From Verrucomicrobiota bacterium (GTDB lineage Bacteria > Verrucomicrobiota > Verrucomicrobiia > Verrucomicrobiales > DEV007): a stretch of 6,858 nt of DNA. Shown here one piece after another: positions 6,410-6,858 of the stretch. The notes beneath the pieces were generated by a model. The model had not been told where the DNA came from and searched no databases. It saw only the letters and a list, made by a program, of their open reading frames with translations. The translations under genes were made by a program, and so were the position numbers. The stretch covers positions 1 to 6,858 of the forward strand of contig JAQCER010000183.1 in assembly GCA_027618625.1 (NCBI GenBank), read 5' to 3'. The stretch's first letter is position 1. Each line of letters opens with the position of its first letter.

Positions 6410-6858
6410 CTAAACAGCGAGCGGTCCTTCGGTGACCCCAAGCTTCGATTCGGCTTTCACGTTCCGCCGCACTTCCTCGGCGGATTTCCGATCCTTGAGC
6501 AAATCGTTGTAGAGGCCGAGAATGCGACCAGCTTCCTGGGCCGATTCATCGAGAAGCTCGACCCTGAACCGGGACAAGCCTGCGTCTCGAAGCGCTTTGA
6601 AATAGGCGACCCCAGTCTGTGCCTTGCCCTGGAACAGGGTATTCCTGCAGCCAACATCCGCTGCCAGTGGGTGAAGCATGCCAACGCGGTCGCGCAGGTG
6701 CACTGTGTGCTTCTCACAGGGGCGGCCGCAGTTCGTAGAGTCCGTGCCTGTTGACATGAAAGCGCAGAACACGCAGTGCTCCATGTGAAACAGCGGCATC
6801 CGCTGGTGAATGGTGAGATCGAACCGCGCGCCCGGCGCCGCCCGCAGCAGGGCTTCGA
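6410..6858 (-). CDS. U32-family protein (annotated 'peptidase U32', RlhA/TrhP-type superfamily), C-terminal end, 5' partial
   Basis: About 148 C-terminal residues are visible; the frame stays open to the right edge, so the ATG at 6799 is internal. The segment FDLTIHQRMPLFHMEHCVFC, then NCGRPCEKH, LRDRVG-x2-HPL and DVGCRNTLF, then GVAYF and FRVELLDE, is highly characteristic of the long U32 proteins. Five Cys (nt ~6775, 6766, 6730, 6718, 6649) include the EHC, NCGRPC and VGC positions, which in studied family members (RlhA, TrhP, UbiU/UbiV) contribute to Fe-S clusters. Although called peptidases, the characterised bacterial members are mostly hydroxylation enzymes for RNA or ubiquinone; a similar oxidative role is inferred, and the substrate is unknown. 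The protein is cytoplasmic, with no export signal in the visible part. It is the upstream, same-strand neighbour of the giant surface-protein gene. Confidence 0.88.
   Translation of the reverse strand, partial: EALLRAAPGARFDLTIHQRMPLFHMEHCVFCAFMSTGTDSTNCGRPCEKHTVHLRDRVGMLHPLAADVGCRNTLFQGKAQTGVAYFKALRDAGLSRFRVELLDESAQEAGRILGLYNDLLKDRKSAEEVRRNVKAESKLGVTEGPLAV

Noticed and set aside
6401..6413. Short direct repeat (AATCTAAATCTAAA) between the two minus-strand genes as an operator or attachment site
   Set aside because: Only two imperfect units of about six bases in an A/T-rich gap; no mobile element or regulator gene in the window supports it.
6410..6799. A complete 129-residue small protein starting at ATG 6799
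   Set aside because: The codons before this ATG (FDLTIHQR) are part of the conserved U32 motif, so this is the C-terminal end of a larger protein.
1..6858. CRISPR arrays, tRNA/rRNA genes, insertion sequences, phage or defence genes
   Set aside because: No regularly spaced repeats, no tRNA-like cloverleaf, no transposase, integrase or nuclease motifs seen; the window is almost entirely occupied by the three coding regions.

Overview
The window looks like part of a bacterial chromosome, most likely from a member of the Verrucomicrobiota (possibly the wider Planctomycetes-Verrucomicrobia-Chlamydiae group). The main clue is the very large secreted protein in the middle. It strings together lamin-tail domains, a CotH-kinase-like domain and a C-terminal tail with an Asp-rich 'DxDG-N-IEY' element and a final 'FFRL' strand, a style I associate with this phylum. 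This assignment is by recognition of style, not by a database search.

Layout. Positions 3-791 (+) hold the 3' part of a signalling protein: the end of a response-regulator receiver domain followed by a degenerate histidine-kinase-like module. Twelve bases further on, and convergent with it, ends a 1852-residue gene on the minus strand (804-6362) that fills 81% of the window. It encodes a secreted or surface multi-domain protein: signal peptide, four lamin-tail domains, two copies of a beta-sandwich module, a carbohydrate-binding-like module, a CotH-like kinase domain and two Ig-like modules. Upstream of it on the same strand, 47 bases away, is the 3' end of a gene for a U32-family protein (6410 to the window edge), recognisable by its cysteine-rich motif.

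The two minus-strand genes may be co-transcribed, but their products (a cytoplasmic Fe-S-type U32 protein and an exported adhesin-like protein) have no obvious functional link. A weak promoter-like sequence lies in the 47-base gap. I found no RNA genes, insertion sequences, CRISPR arrays, phage genes or clear terminators. The most interesting content is the architecture of the giant protein, in which one lamin-tail domain appears to be interrupted twice by other modules, and the receiver/pseudo-kinase protein at the left edge.
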